This document shows positions 33,570-45,563 of a DNA stretch of 64,000 nucleotides, piece after piece (the first letter of the stretch is position 1; every line of letters starts with the position of its first letter). Position numbers and translations under genes: made by a program. The stretch comes from Dendrobium chrysotoxum (taxonomy: Eukaryota > Streptophyta > Magnoliopsida > Asparagales > Orchidaceae): contig CM034300.1 in NCBI GenBank assembly GCA_019925795.1, positions 38,373,135-38,437,134 of the forward strand. Direction: 5' to 3'. The notes beneath the pieces were generated by a model. That model ran no database searches. It worked only from the letters and a program-made list of their open reading frames with translations, and was not told where the DNA came from.

Positions 33570-34750
33570 TGTTTAGAAAATACTTTATCATTGGTAAAGT
33601 TACATACCTCATTCTGATCAGAGTTTCCAACACAACCATTTCCCATTAAGCATAAATTTGTTACCTCCTCTTCTCGCTCTTAATCTATTGATTTTGAAGT
33701 TGAATATGCCAAGAAGGCTTTCTGCATCCTCTACTTTCCTTTTTAAAAACTAAATTTTTCTTCACAATTTTCCTTGGTAGGGTCACTTTTAAGATTTTGG
33801 TAGTTAGATCTTAAATGTTCGGGCTTCCTACACTCAAAGTAAATATTGTCAGTTGAAACCCTATTAAATTTAAATGATTTACCTTTGTTTATTTCGAGCT
33901 GATGATTTTATTTCCACTTTAGGAAGCTTTTGTATTAAGTGATCATCAAAGGTATATCCTCTCTCCCTTCAGCCCCTAAGTTAGTGTAATCTGTATCATT
34001 AACCTTCATTGCTAATGTTTTCTCCTTTTTCCTATCACCAACATCTTCAAGACTTTGGCTCATATTTTTCTTGTAATAAATGAGAGATCCCAATAAGTTA
34101 TCGATAAACTACAAATTTAAATCTTTAGATTCATATTTATAGTTGCTTTTAGGTTAAATGAATCAGGTAGGCAATGCAATTTCTTGTTAACTTTTTTAGA
34201 ATTGGAGAGTTCTCTACCTAATGCATGCAATGAGGTTATAATCTTAGTGAATGCGGTATATATATATCAAAAATATTTTCATTAGGTTTCATGCAAAAAA
34301 TTCATACTCATGCAATAGTAAATAAAACTGAGACTGCTTAACTTTATTGGTTCCTTCATACATAATACATAATCTATCTCAAATATCTTTTCTAGTTGTA
34401 TAGGTTAAAATGTGCATATAGTCTTCAGATTTTAAGGCATAAAAAAAATAATTCAAGCATTTGGCATTCAGTTGAGCTAAATCCCTATCTTCTAAACCCA
34501 ATTTAGTAAATGGGATTTCTATTTTAACACCATTAACAATACAAGAAGGAACATAATAAATTACTTATATCAAGTGCTAGATTTAAAATCAATTGATTAT
34601 AAAAAAAAGTAGACATACAAAATTTTCAAAAATAAAATAGGATATTATCAAAAATTGGTGGACGGGTTATTCAAATTCTTAGAGTATTACTTTTTCCAAA
34701 GTGTGCCATTGGATGTATCTCCAAGTTCTTAAAAAGTAATTCCGAAAATT
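33570..34750 (-). pseudogene. E2 gag N-terminal relic
   Basis: Read leftwards from the PBS, this is the front of the gag gene. The block LNYFFYALKSEDYMHI (about 34460-34410) and the segment NKVKQSQFYLLLHEYEFF (about 34345-34290) match E3 gag at 49715-49870. The first zinc knuckle is at about 33860-33810 (YFECRKPEHLRSNY): the second cysteine is kept, the first is tyrosine and the last is lost. The gene continues beyond LINE B at 30295. Stops and frameshifts are frequent. Confidence 0.7.
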
Positions 34751-34751
34751 C

Positions 34752-34763
34752 GCTCTGATACTA
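34752..34763 (-). other. Primer binding site of E2
   Basis: The minus strand reads TAGTATCAGAGC two bases after the LTR end CA. This is one base off TGGTATCAGAGC, the site complementary to plant initiator methionine tRNA. Confidence 0.85.
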
Positions 34764-34937
34764 ATTGAAAGTTCCATGGATGGTTGTGAAACTATATGAA
34801 CTATGGAATGACACACCAAGAATGAGGTTAATTAGTATTTTAAAAATCTTTTTTAAAAATCCTTTTTGAAATTAAAAAAGCTAATTCAAACTTTAAAATG
34901 AAGAAACTAATAACAAGAAAAAATACTAATTTTTGTA

Positions 34938-34942
<5 letters not shown>

Positions 34943-35032
<90 letters not shown>
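34943..35032. repeat. (AT)45 microsatellite
   Basis: Ninety bases of uninterrupted AT within the U5 end of the E2 5' LTR. The same position of the sister LTR (25388-25399) has only (AT)6. Confidence 0.97.
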
Positions 35033-35034
<2 letters not shown>

Positions 35035-35319
35035 CAAATTTTCATTTCTTTTTCAAAAAAAGATTAAACCTCAAACAATCACAAAGATTTTATATCCCAA
35101 AGATAACAATGCTCAACCCAAATTTGCATAAATTAAAAGGGTAAAAACTAAAGCACAAGAAAGTAAATAAGTGGAAAGAAAAAGGACAAGCACATATGAA
35201 TTTTGAAGTGGTTCATTCAACTTGATTTATGTACCCTGCCTAGAGTCCTCCTCACTGGGTGTTACACTAAACAATTTGCAACTCTCCTTTATCCCCATGA
35301 TAAGGCAGAGAAGCCCTTA

Positions 35320-35530
35320 CACAATCACTTCTACCAACCTAGTGCGATGGAGTAGCCAAATCTCTTTCACCAACTTGGTGTGGTGGAGTAGCTGAATCCT
35401 TTTTACCAACCTAGTGTAGTGGTGTAGCTGAATTCCTTTCAGCCTCTCGATGAGGCAATGTAGCCTAAATAACCTTCACTATCTAAATGAGGCAGAGTAG
35501 CCCAAACACTTTCACCTTTCCCGATATTGT
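35320..35530. repeat. U5 minisatellite, about 37-bp unit, six copies
   Basis: Units of the form 'cttctaccaacctagtgcga tggagtagc' repeat with drift, like the array at 25690. Confidence 0.75.
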
Positions 35531-36393
35531 CGAGTAGCTAGTGGACCTTTGACACCAAAGGGGTCTTCTTCCCAAAGATTCCCTCAAGATAAACCTTGAC
35601 ACAAGGAGGAACGCAATGCAAGTTGGCTAGAGCAGCCATTTGAAACTCCCTCTCACACTCCCTTGAACATACAAGGATCTTCTCCCTCTCTCACAACTTC
35701 ACCCTTTCTTACCTCTTGCTCAAAACCCTATCTTCAATGCTTTCTCACAGAAGACTCAATTTAATGACTGTCAAAGACTTCTACAAAGTCTGTTAAGAGA
35801 GTTATAAAATAGGCTTCCAAAAATCCTAATTTTTTAAATTTTTTTGACTCTGTTCATACAGTATGATATATGGATTATACAATATGATAAGTTTATTTAT
35901 CCCACTATTAGTATTGCATGATGAATGGTAGTACACCATGATTGGTTCAATTTTCCACTAATTGCACTAGATTAATGAATAGTGGTATAGTATGATTAGT
36001 TTGAATCAGACCTCAAATCATATAAGATGAACCAAACATCATCTAGAGTGTCGTCAAGTGATTCAACAGTATGATCATACTATATGATATGTAAAAAATT
36101 TGGATTCTTTTTATTTCCTTGATTAAATGAGCTAATTAGGCAACAATTCAAAAGATCATATACTATGAAAGGATTTATATAGCATGAATAGTTCAATTTT
36201 CAAATTTTAAATATGCCCATTTTAGGTAAAGTAGATTTGACTGCCGAGTTTTTTGGTTATAGCTAATAGTCAAGTACGATGCGTTGTTCATACTGTATGA
36301 TTAATTATAATTTAAGTTTATATTTTTATTTAAATTAAATACTTTGATTAATTTCTTTTTCAATTAATTTTTACATTACAATTTGGATTCTGA

Positions 36394-36728
36394 AGTATGA
36401 TTAATAGAAAAATTAAACATACACTTTTTTACATATATTGACTCAAGAAAAAAAGAATTAGTGACTCTTCTAAATAAATTTAACTATTCAACCCATTCTT
36501 GAGCTTTCATTCTCTGTTATCCTTGGTGTATGTCGAACCTGAAATATTAATAGTATATAAAAAATATATACAATATAAAGAACTCTCATATTAATATAAT
36601 TAAAATAAAGGTTGTGGTGACTTCCAAAGATTATTTAGCAAATTTGGGTAAGGGATCTATTAAATGCATCATTGGTGAGCCTTTTGGATCATGTAGTATG
36701 ATTAATAGAAAAATTAAACATACACTTT
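36394..36728. repeat. Perfect 34-bp direct repeat, 301-bp period
   Basis: The 34 bases at 36394-36427 (starting agtatgattaatagaaaaat) recur exactly at 36695-36728. The first copy is in its natural place in the LTR. The second is displaced and abuts the start of LINE 3' UTR sequence. Confidence 0.9.
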
Positions 36729-38320
36729 CTTTTGGTTTGTGTATTCATGCCTCATTTTATTGTTGGGGTGTTTTTACCTATATTGAGTCTGGCTATGATT
36801 CTTAGCTGCTGGATATTAACTTTTTCACCTATGCTGCTCATCTTCCCCTCTGGTTATTAGAGGGCTGAGTGGTTGTGTTATTTGGTTGAGAGTTAAATTT
36901 CATGTAAGTGATAATCTTTATTGGATGAATATCTGGCATTACTAGACCAATATGGCTCTCCACAATCCTTGTGTTACTGAGCTTAGGATTTACTACTTCC
37001 ATAATCAATTTTGTGTTTCATTTTCTAGTAAGGCTTTGTTTGGTTTGATCAATGCCATCCATCTACTAATGTGGATCTTTTGGCAGGGTTGTGTTACTAT
37101 TGCCCTTCTTATTTCTTTCTAAAAGGTTTTCTTTTCATTTTTTGTTCTGGAGGTGGTTTGGATTTATGCAATAGGTGCTTAGTTATGATTATCTTGATAT
37201 TTAAAACCTAAGTATTTTTCTTAACTTGATGGGTAATTATCTGCAAGGCAAGTCAGATACTACTCTACTAAGCCAATATGATTCGTGGTTTTTGTTCACT
37301 TCTAGTTTCCTTTTTTTTGGTTGGGATAATTAGTGGTTTTTGGAACATGATGCTTGTTATTATTGTCTTATCTACACCAATGATTTCTTTCTATCTTTAT
37401 TGGTTTTGAGACTTTTTTGTGTTGATCTGGGAGTTGTCGGTTATGATTTTTTCTTTGCTATCTCTATAACATTTCCTTAGGGAATCTTGCAGGTGCTTCC
37501 TCGTCAAATGATCATCTGCTTTTGATTATTATTATTTGTTGGGAGGTCCTTGATCAACTGGTATGGGGTTTATTTATGTTATTCTACTATCATAATAACT
37601 CCATTATGGAGCTGCTACTATCTTAGAAAGAGTTATATATATTGGATGAATATAGGTCTGTGCTACCTTATCATTATGATATTTGCTTACACCTGATAAT
37701 GAAATTTGATGCTTTCTGGGCTCTTTATTGGCCAACTGATATATCTATTCTTTGTTATACTGGTGTAATGGTTAATACTATCTTCTGGGCTGATTTGTTG
37801 CCTGGGCCTATGCATTTCCTGTGCTATACCTGAGTGGTATATATAGGTTTTATCTTATTGCTTATGGTAATATCTTTCCTTTCTTGTGGTTGCATTTATA
37901 GGTGGAGCTCATCTCACACCTTACATGTTATTTTCAATTACAATTTTCCCTATAATTTTCAATTCCTTACGTTAATATGTTATTTCTATATCATACTTTG
38001 CAATATTTTATTTTGTAGCCTCTACTTTTTGCAGGTATATTGCCTTGTAGTTTTGCTCGCAAGACTCCAATTTTTTGCATAAAGATTGTGCATAATGCTG
38101 ATTTCAAGTTCTTTCCTAATTGGGTGCAAGCCGTTGGCCACCCTAGAATGTTATTAGGTTCTCATGAAATTTTGATTAGAGGGGACCTTTTGCTCATAAA
38201 TTTTATTTGTGCTTTTTTGTAGCTCTTTGAGCAATAGTGAGCAGAAGGTTCCCCTTAAGGACCTTGTAATCCCGTTTTTATTAACGTGTAGGCCCCTTAG
38301 TCCATTTTTACCAAAAAAAA
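36729..38320 (+). mobile_element. LINE 3'-end copy, unit 1 of three
   Basis: This is 3' UTR only. It shares gctgctcatcttcccctctg (about 36832) and agagggctgagtggttgtgt with unit 3 (about 40230-40280). The tail has gttggccaccctag (near 38132), ttccccttaaggaccttgta (near 38250) and poly(A) at 38313-38320. Confidence 0.8.
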
Positions 38321-40080
38321 TTAGTTTGGATTATCTCAGGTTCATGGTTTGGTTTTTCTAGGTAACCGTTGGCAATTTTTTATTTGGTTTTTCATTGATT
38401 TTAGTCTTCTAATTATGTTGCTTGACTGCTTTCTAGCAATGATTGTTCATCCTCTGAAGTATCGATTTATTCATTTATGCTGCTCATCTTATCCTTCTTT
38501 GGTCTTATTTAGGAGTTGGAATAGTGGTGGTGTTGATGGGTTATGGGCTATAAATCAGGTGTGTTATAAAATGTGCTGGCTGGCTATTTATTTTTCTGGT
38601 ATTTTAGAAGTTTCTCCCCTTACCTACTTTACACCAATTTGTTTATTCCTTTCCATTGGCATTGGGGCTTGTGTATTTTTGCTGACTGCTCATTTGCAGT
38701 CTGTGCTGCTTTGTCTTATTAACTGGTGCTGCTTTGTCTTATTAACTGGAATCAATTTTGTTTTAATTACTTGCATCATTTATGGGGTGCTTGTAGGAAT
38801 GGATTCGAGCAGCAAGTGAATATTAGCATAATTGACAATTCTAATTTTACACACCTAAGCTAGTTTTTCATAAATAAATTATTGGATATTGTTGCTCTTT
38901 ATAAGTTATCATTTTATGTTATGTTGTTTGGGCAGTCAGCTTTATCTGTTCTTTAAAACTTAATTGGCTGGTTCTCTATTTTTCTTAGTTCTGTGTTATT
39001 TTTCTCTCGATGGCCTATTTTCTCTTATCTTGCATCATTGGGGTTGGAGTGGACAAGATGTTTTTTCATGGTGCTTGCTACAATTTTCTTTGTTTGGCTA
39101 GGGCTTTGGTTGTTCTCAGTTCTTCAATTTTTGTTTGGATTTTCTTTTTCCAGTCCATTTGGAGCTTTACTTTTTTAGTTGTTTTGGGTATTCAGCATAT
39201 CAGGGTTTACCTAGATGTGATGGGTGTTGTTGGGCTTATGGTATTTTTTGGTTATGTGGCACTGCTGGTGTTTTGTCTTGTTTCTAGATGTGATATGTCT
39301 TGGATCATTTTTGGTAGTTATAATCTGATCTCTTGGCAAAATTGTTATCAACTGTGCCTGGTTGCTTCAAGTCGTGGCTTTTTTCATGTATCACCCTTAG
39401 TGGCTGTGGTTGTTTTCCTGGACTCATGCTTTCATTTCTTATAGGCTTGGGTGGGATTATATTTTCTATTTTTGGAGGTTGGACCTGTATGTTTGTCTAT
39501 TTGTTCAACTATAGGGATGTGTATTTAAATTGGATTCAAGCCCCTAATTTCCTGTTAGGTTTTTATGAGCTTGTTTATTTCTATCACTATTCTATTCTTA
39601 TAAGTTGGTATTATCTTGCTTCTTATGTTAAGATTATAAGCTTCATTATCTACTATACTTTTGCTTATCCCAGCTACTTAATGGACTATTATAATTTTAG
39701 TTTAATCTATGATCTGATTTTGATTTATAATATTATTTCTTGTTAGTGCTTTTTGTTTCTTGTTTCTTACTTTGTTTTGCAGGACCTAGTTATTGCAGGT
39801 TTTTTGTCTCCTAAATTTTTTTTGTAGAAATATGGAGCTTAAAGGAAATCAATTAACCATTCCTCTTTTTGGGTGTTGGCTTTTTGCCACCCTAGAATGT
39901 ATCTAGGTTTCCTTGTACTTATGCTTAGTAGGGACCTTGTGCTTGTAGGTTTTATTTTGGCTAGTTTTCTAGCTTTTTAGAGTAGTAGTGAGCTCGAGGT
40001 CCCTCTTAAGGACCTTGTAATTTTTAATTTAATTAACGTATAAGCCCCTTTGTGGATTTCCCCAAAATAAATAAATAAAT
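38321..40080 (+). mobile_element. LINE 3'-end copy, unit 2 of three
   Basis: It begins ttagtttggattatc right after the poly(A) of unit 1 and contains ctagcaatgattgtt near 38434, shared with unit 3. The tail carries gggtgttggctttttgccac (about 39870), aggtccctcttaaggacc (about 39998) and ends with an A-rich (AAAT)n tract. Confidence 0.8.
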
Positions 40081-41652
40081 TGGTTTGGATTCCTTTTTTT
40101 ATTATTTGTTTATTAAGGTGATTTTTTATGCCTATGTCAATTATAAAGTTGTCCTGCTTTGGCTTTGGGCTGGTTTGGGCATGGTGTTATCTAGCAATGA
40201 TTGTATCTTTTGAGTATGATTATTTCCCCCTATAGTGCTCATCTTCTCCTCCTTTGATCATAGAGGGCTGAGTGGTTATGTTGTTGGGTTGAGAGTTATG
40301 TTTCAGGATGGTTATAATCTTTTTTAGATGGCTGCTTGGTATCTATGGATTAAAGTAAATTTTCTAGACCTATTCTTAACTATTTTAATGTTCTACTATT
40401 ATCATTTCCAGTCTACTGCTTTCTTTGTTGATGGGGCTCTGTATATTTGGACCAATGCTCCCTTACAGCTGTCTTTGTTGGGTTTGATCATTTGTTATCT
40501 TGTATGTTTTTATTCTTATTCCATCTCCTTTTTGGGGTTGGCGGTGGTTTAGATTTGAGTGCAAGGTGATTAAAGTTAGTCATATTATTTTTCATACTAC
40601 ACATCTGAGCCATTTTTTCATTCGTAATTGGATCCTTCATGCTATGGATAATGCTCTTATTTTTAGTTTGTGGGGGTTTACTTATTTGGTGCTACTTGTG
40701 GGGCATTTATGGGTTTATTTTGTTCATTACCCTTGTGATAATTGTTGTTTATTTTTCTATGCTATGTTGGTAACTCTGCTATTCTATTCCATAATGTTCT
40801 TGGTCTTTTTTGGTGGATTAATCACAAGTGTTTAGTTGAGTTATTTTGGTAATTATCTTTCTAATGTCTCTTCTGACAATTCTTTGTTGTTATTGTACTA
40901 CTTATTGTGATGCCTGCACAGTTGATTTGGCAATTTACCTTGGTTCATGGAGTTGGATTATTGCTGCTTCCCATTCTCTCTCTATAATTTGAATTCCAGT
41001 CCTTTTATGTTGTATTTGATGTTGAAATCTTACCTTGCTTGTAATTCGCCTGTGTTGTTGGTGTTGATCAATTTGGTGGTGTTTTTACATCTACTTTTAC
41101 TCTTGAAGGATGTTGGGATGCCCCCTTTCTATAATAATTATCCTTTACCATTTAAGCATAATTCCATATATAAGCTTATATGATGTGTGGGCAAGCTAAG
41201 TTATTCATGAAATGTAACTGTGCTTCTCATTTTTTTTATTTATGGTAATCCTTTTTTGGTTATGACCTTAACTGTTGCAGGTTGCTCGACTAACATTTTT
41301 GTTAATTACTATACCAGGACTGATTTTGGTGTAAGAGCTATTTTTTGTCTTATCATATTTTTGCAGGTTCCCTTTAGTGTAAATAATTTGGTTCCTAAAT
41401 ATTTTCGTGGAGAGATGGAGCTTAAAGATAATTAGATGGTCCTTCCTATTTTCTGGGTGTTGGCTGCTTGCCACCCAAGATTGTACTTAGGCTTTTTGTA
41501 TTGTTGCTTAGTAGGGACCTTGAGATGTAGGTTTTTCTTTGACTTTTTTTATAGCTCTTTTTAGTAATAGTGAGCTCGAGGTCCCTTTTAAGGACCTTGT
41601 AATTTTTATTCTAATCAATACATGGGCCCCTCTATTTGTTTCCCCAAAAAAA
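40081..41652 (+). mobile_element. LINE 3'-end copy, unit 3 of three
   Basis: It begins tggtttggattcc directly after the A-rich tract of unit 2, at the position homologous to the start of unit 2. The tail carries gggtgttggctgcttgccac (about 41455), aggtcccttttaaggacc (about 41579) and poly(A) at 41646-41652. Confidence 0.8.
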
Positions 41653-42548
41653 TAGTATTTTCATTAAAAATAACCCTCGCAAACTCCTCAGCCATTTAAA
41701 GGCATGTCAAGTGGCCCATTTGCATGGAGCAATGTCTAGTTTGTTCCCATTGATATAATGAGCAAGGAAACCTTCCTAGCGAAAGACATCCTTTCTATGG
41801 AACCTGAATTGAGTGCAGTGAATGAAAACATTTCAAGAATAGAGAAAGCTCTTGTGGCAAAGCTTTTAGGAAGGAAAATTCCTTTCCCCTTCATCCTCAG
41901 TGAACTCAAACATAGATGGTACCACTTTGTGGAGTTTCTAGTGATCACTATAGTTTCTAATTCCATTATTTGCTTATTTAAAATTTCTAATGCTAGAAAT
42001 GGGGTTCTTATGAGTTTACCTTGGTTTATAGCTGGGAATATCATTGGTATGGACAGGTGGACCCCTAATTCTTCTCCTAACTCCTTACATGGCCTTCATT
42101 TTCCAGTTTGGATCAACTTTCCTCAGCTACCACTAATGTATTGGGATGCTTTCAACATCATCCACCTTGTAAACAAGTTAGAGGAGCCACATTAGATGAA
42201 CTCTTATACGAACACTTGGGGATCGTCTTCTTATGCTAGAATCTGTTTGAAGTTTGATCCCTCACAGAAATGATTGCCAATCATGTGGATTAATGGGCTT
42301 CATGACAGAGTTTTTCATTAGGTTGAAGACATAGGCCTTTCCAACATTTTCTTCTCTTGAGGGTTTATTGGCCACAGTAGTGACACGTGCCATTCCAAGG
42401 CAATAACCTATAGCCCCATCTACCTTTCTTCAAAGTAGACATCCACTTTTGTGCAAGCCATGTCTTTGTAGAGAAACTTGGGAATGTTTTCTCCACCTCC
42501 TCTCCTCTATTTTAATGGTGAATATAGTAAACCTATGGGTAATCAAAG
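41653..42548 (+). pseudogene. LINE F ORF1 fragment (DUF4283 + zinc knuckle)
   Basis: From 41758 one frame is open for 145 codons. It contains LLGRKIPFPFILSELKHRWY, then LPWFIAGNIIGMDRWTPN and VWINFPQLPLMYWDAFNII, the whole of a plant-LINE DUF4283 domain. After a frame change it reads SSSYARICLKFDPSQK (about 42220) and a degraded knuckle GFIGHSSDTC (about 42362-42391). It is a different ORF1 type from LINEs A, D and E. No ORF2 follows, because an LTR begins at 42549. Confidence 0.75.
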
Positions 42549-43452
42549 TGTTACAATCTAGGATCCCTAATCTATGATTTTGATGATGACAAATAATATT
42601 GATCGAATTATTATATTTTTCCTTAAATATTTTAGATATTTCTTTTGTTTGTGAGCATTAATATTTAAGGTAAGAAATATACCGCTCAAGACTGTTGAAG
42701 ACTCAAGATTTGATAGAATAGGATATAAAAGAGTCTGTAATTTTCATTTTCTTTATTTTCCATTTCTTGAGTCTCGCCATAAAAGAGTGTATGCAATTTG
42801 CCTAACCATGCACACACACATAAGGGGAGTGGAATTTTTTTTAAGTTAATTTTTTTTTTTAACAAATCATAGTGCAGGATTTTCAATCAGACTATACGAT
42901 TTTCAATCATATTATATGATTTGTTATCTGAAAATAGGTTTAACGGCTAAATGGAAAAATTAGTTTCTGTGAATTAATCATACTGTATGATCTGGATCGT
43001 ACTGTATAATTTGTTTCAATCTAAAAACTCTAGCCTCTTGATTAATTTAAGTAAGATTTCAAAATTGACTTTTTGAACTAATCATATTGCGTGTGTGAAT
43101 CGTATCATACAAATATTTGAAATCTTGCTAAAATTAACACCCCTAATTAGTCAATCAAATCATGGTTCAATTAATGATAGCCGATTGTGCTGTACAATAT
43201 TAATCGTACTAGACGACTGATAAAGATGAGATCTGGTCATCCTAGAGATCGTACTAAACAAAACCCTAATTTTTGAACTAATCGTACTGTATGATGTCGA
43301 TTGTACCAAATGACTAGCAGAGATGAATTTGGTCATCCAAAAGTTCATACCAAATGAAATTATAATTTTTGAACTAATCATATTGTATGATATTCATATC
43401 GTACTGGATGATTTACTTTAAAAAAACTAATCGTACTATACAATGAGAACAA
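42549..43452 (+). mobile_element. Truncated copia LTR, plus strand
   Basis: It starts TGTTACAATCTAGGATCC and has the shared 'gattttgatgatgacaaata' segment, then 'cacacacataaggggagtgg' near 42810 and the palindromic motif array (42890-43445). It is cut off before any TATA box or U5 by the 5' end of LINE C. The five bases before it are caaag; a partner target duplication was not found in the window. Confidence 0.75.
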
Positions 43453-43455
43453 TAT

Positions 43456-45563
43456 AGGACGGTGGCTTTCCTATTACCCATTTGATCTTTGCTGATGATT
43501 TTATTATTTTCTCTAATGGTTCTATTAAAATGCTTTATATTCTGTTCAAATTTCTTAAGAAGTTTCAGCATGCTAGTGGTCTAATTTTTAACCCTTCTAA
43601 GAGTTACTTTATTCCTGCTAAATCTATATCTCCTATGCGGGTTACTGGTATTGAAAGAAGTTTTGGTTTAAAAAAAAAGAAATTTACCGTTGAAGTATTT
43701 GGGTACTCCTCTTTACAAGGTTAAGAAATGTTCTCATTTATTTATTGATATTTTTACTACTATCCACAAAAAACTCTCTTCTTAGGCTTTTAATTTCCTT
43801 TCATTTGATGGCAAGCTTGTCCTTATTAAACATGTTCTTTGCTCCATTTCTACTTATTTTCTTCATACTATTTCTCCTACTTTAAATGTTTGTAGTAGAA
43901 TGGAGATTTTATTTAATAAAATCTATTGGGGCGCCAAGGATGGTAAATATTCTATTTTATGGAGTTCTTGGAATAATTGCTTGAGGGCTATTGAGGAGGT
44001 GAGATTAAGTTTTAAAACATTCACAGAAATGACCAATACCTATTCTCATAAATTATGGTTTGCTTATAGAGCTAAGAAAAGTTTGTGGGCCAAGTTCATG
44101 ATTTATAAATATTCTGTTGGGAAACATCCTTTAAATTATGCTTTCAAACAAGGTGATTCTTTTAACTGAAAAGGATTATGTGATATTAAGTGGGAAGCTA
44201 AAGAGTTTATTCAATGGGGTATGGGAGCTAGCAACATTTTTATTTGCAAGACAAATGGTTGGGCAATTTTTTTATTGACAATCTTTTACACACTCACTCC
44301 ACTTCTGCTAGCAAATTTAAGGATTTTATTATTAATAGGAGCTAGAATATTGATTTACTTACTAATTTTTTGCCTCATTTTATTATCAAATTAATTCTCC
44401 ATATTTTCATTCATTTGGATAATGAGGATTTCATTTTGTTAAATCTTTCTAATGATTGTAAGTTTGCTATTTAGCAAGTCTGGAACCCTATTAGGAAAAT
44501 GCTTCCTAAAGATTCTCTTTATTTAGCTTGCTACAATGCTAGCATTCCTCCCTCTTACTCTTCTCTCTTATGGAGGACTTTACATAATTATTTGCCTTTG
44601 GATTCTATTTTGTTACATAAAAGTTTTACATTGTCTCCAAATGTCAATGTTGTTATCATATTGAGAATACGAATCATGTGTTCATTCAAGGTCTGATTTC
44701 CATGAAAGTTTGGTTACACTTTGACAACATGTTTAATGTGCATTCTATTACTCGGTACAACTCTATTGTCAATCTTCTTAATGCGTGGTTCATCCCTACT
44801 AAAGGTCATATTAGGAATATCCTCCCTGTCATTATTTGTTAAATTTTATGGAGTAGTAGGAACGATTCTTAACATGAGGAAATTAGAATGAATGCTTTAG
44901 GTGTGATTTCTAAATCACTAATTTAGTTAAGAATAAAATTTATCAGCTATTTACAGTTAATTTAGTTAAGGTTGACTCATTTAAAGGTCGTCTCCATGTT
45001 GCTTGTGAGTTTGGTTTTGTTTTCAGTTCTCATTTTGTCGATTTTTTTAAAGATAGAATTATTTATTGGTGGAAGCCTTTAGAGGGCTATTTAAAGCTTA
45101 ATACTGATGGATCTTGGAATAATTTGAATGCTGGTTGTGGTGGTACTATTGGGGATTCTAATGGTTTTGTGATTGTTGCCTTTGCGGGGCCTTCTACTAC
45201 TAATAGAGTTATTAAAATTGAAATTGAGAGTCTTCTTTATGGTATTCAACTTTGTATTTCCTTAGGCATCACAAATATTTGGATTGAAGTGGATGTTATG
45301 CTCTTGATTCATTATCTTAAAGGAAACCATTCTTTCAATCCTGATAATTTTTATATGTTAAGATATATTAAGCATTGGCTATCATTCGTTACTTATTCTA
45401 TTTCTCATATTTACAGGAAGGAAATGATGTTGTTGATTCCCTTGCTAAAATAGGTTGTAATTTATGTGGTTTTAATAAATTCTCTGAGCTTTCTTTACCT
45501 AGGGAGATTAAAGGGTTGGCTAGATTAAATCGTGTTGGCCTCCATTATATTCATTTTAATTAG
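43456..45563 (+). pseudogene. LINE C ORF2 C-terminal half (RT end, zf-RVT, RNase H)
   Basis: RT catalytic motif FADD is at 43488-43499, followed by SGLIFNPSKSYFIPAKSIS. A frameshift occurs near 43670. The stretch 43900-44169 (ILFNKIYWGAKDG ... KHPLNYAFKQGDSFN) leads to the zf-RVT region (about 44490-44700). RNase H at 45085-45500 keeps three acidic positions: LNTDGS near 45097, IEIESL near 45218 and IEVDVM near 45284. The last (GNDVVDSLAK near 45422) is in a shifted frame. RNase H is the best-preserved RNase H domain in the window. Confidence 0.8.

Larger units (their letters stand above)
34766..36640 (-). mobile_element. 5' LTR of copia element E2
   Basis: The end that adjoins the PBS reads (minus strand) CCATGGAACTTTCA. 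Going outwards on the plus strand there is a (AT)45 tract, U5 with minisatellite, a TATA-like site near 35802, the palindromic array (about 35850-36310) and the U3 'ttgactcaagaa' segment near 36440. The outer end is uncertain; TGCTAAATAATC on the minus strand at 36640 is the best candidate start. Confidence 0.75.

Noticed and set aside
34840..35131. Two frames of alternating Tyr and Ile
   Set aside because: They are translations of the (AT)45 tract.
38349..39746. Series of hydrophobic frames of 60-156 codons between 38 and 41 kb
   Set aside because: They fall in the non-coding LINE tail units and are not kept in frame between units.
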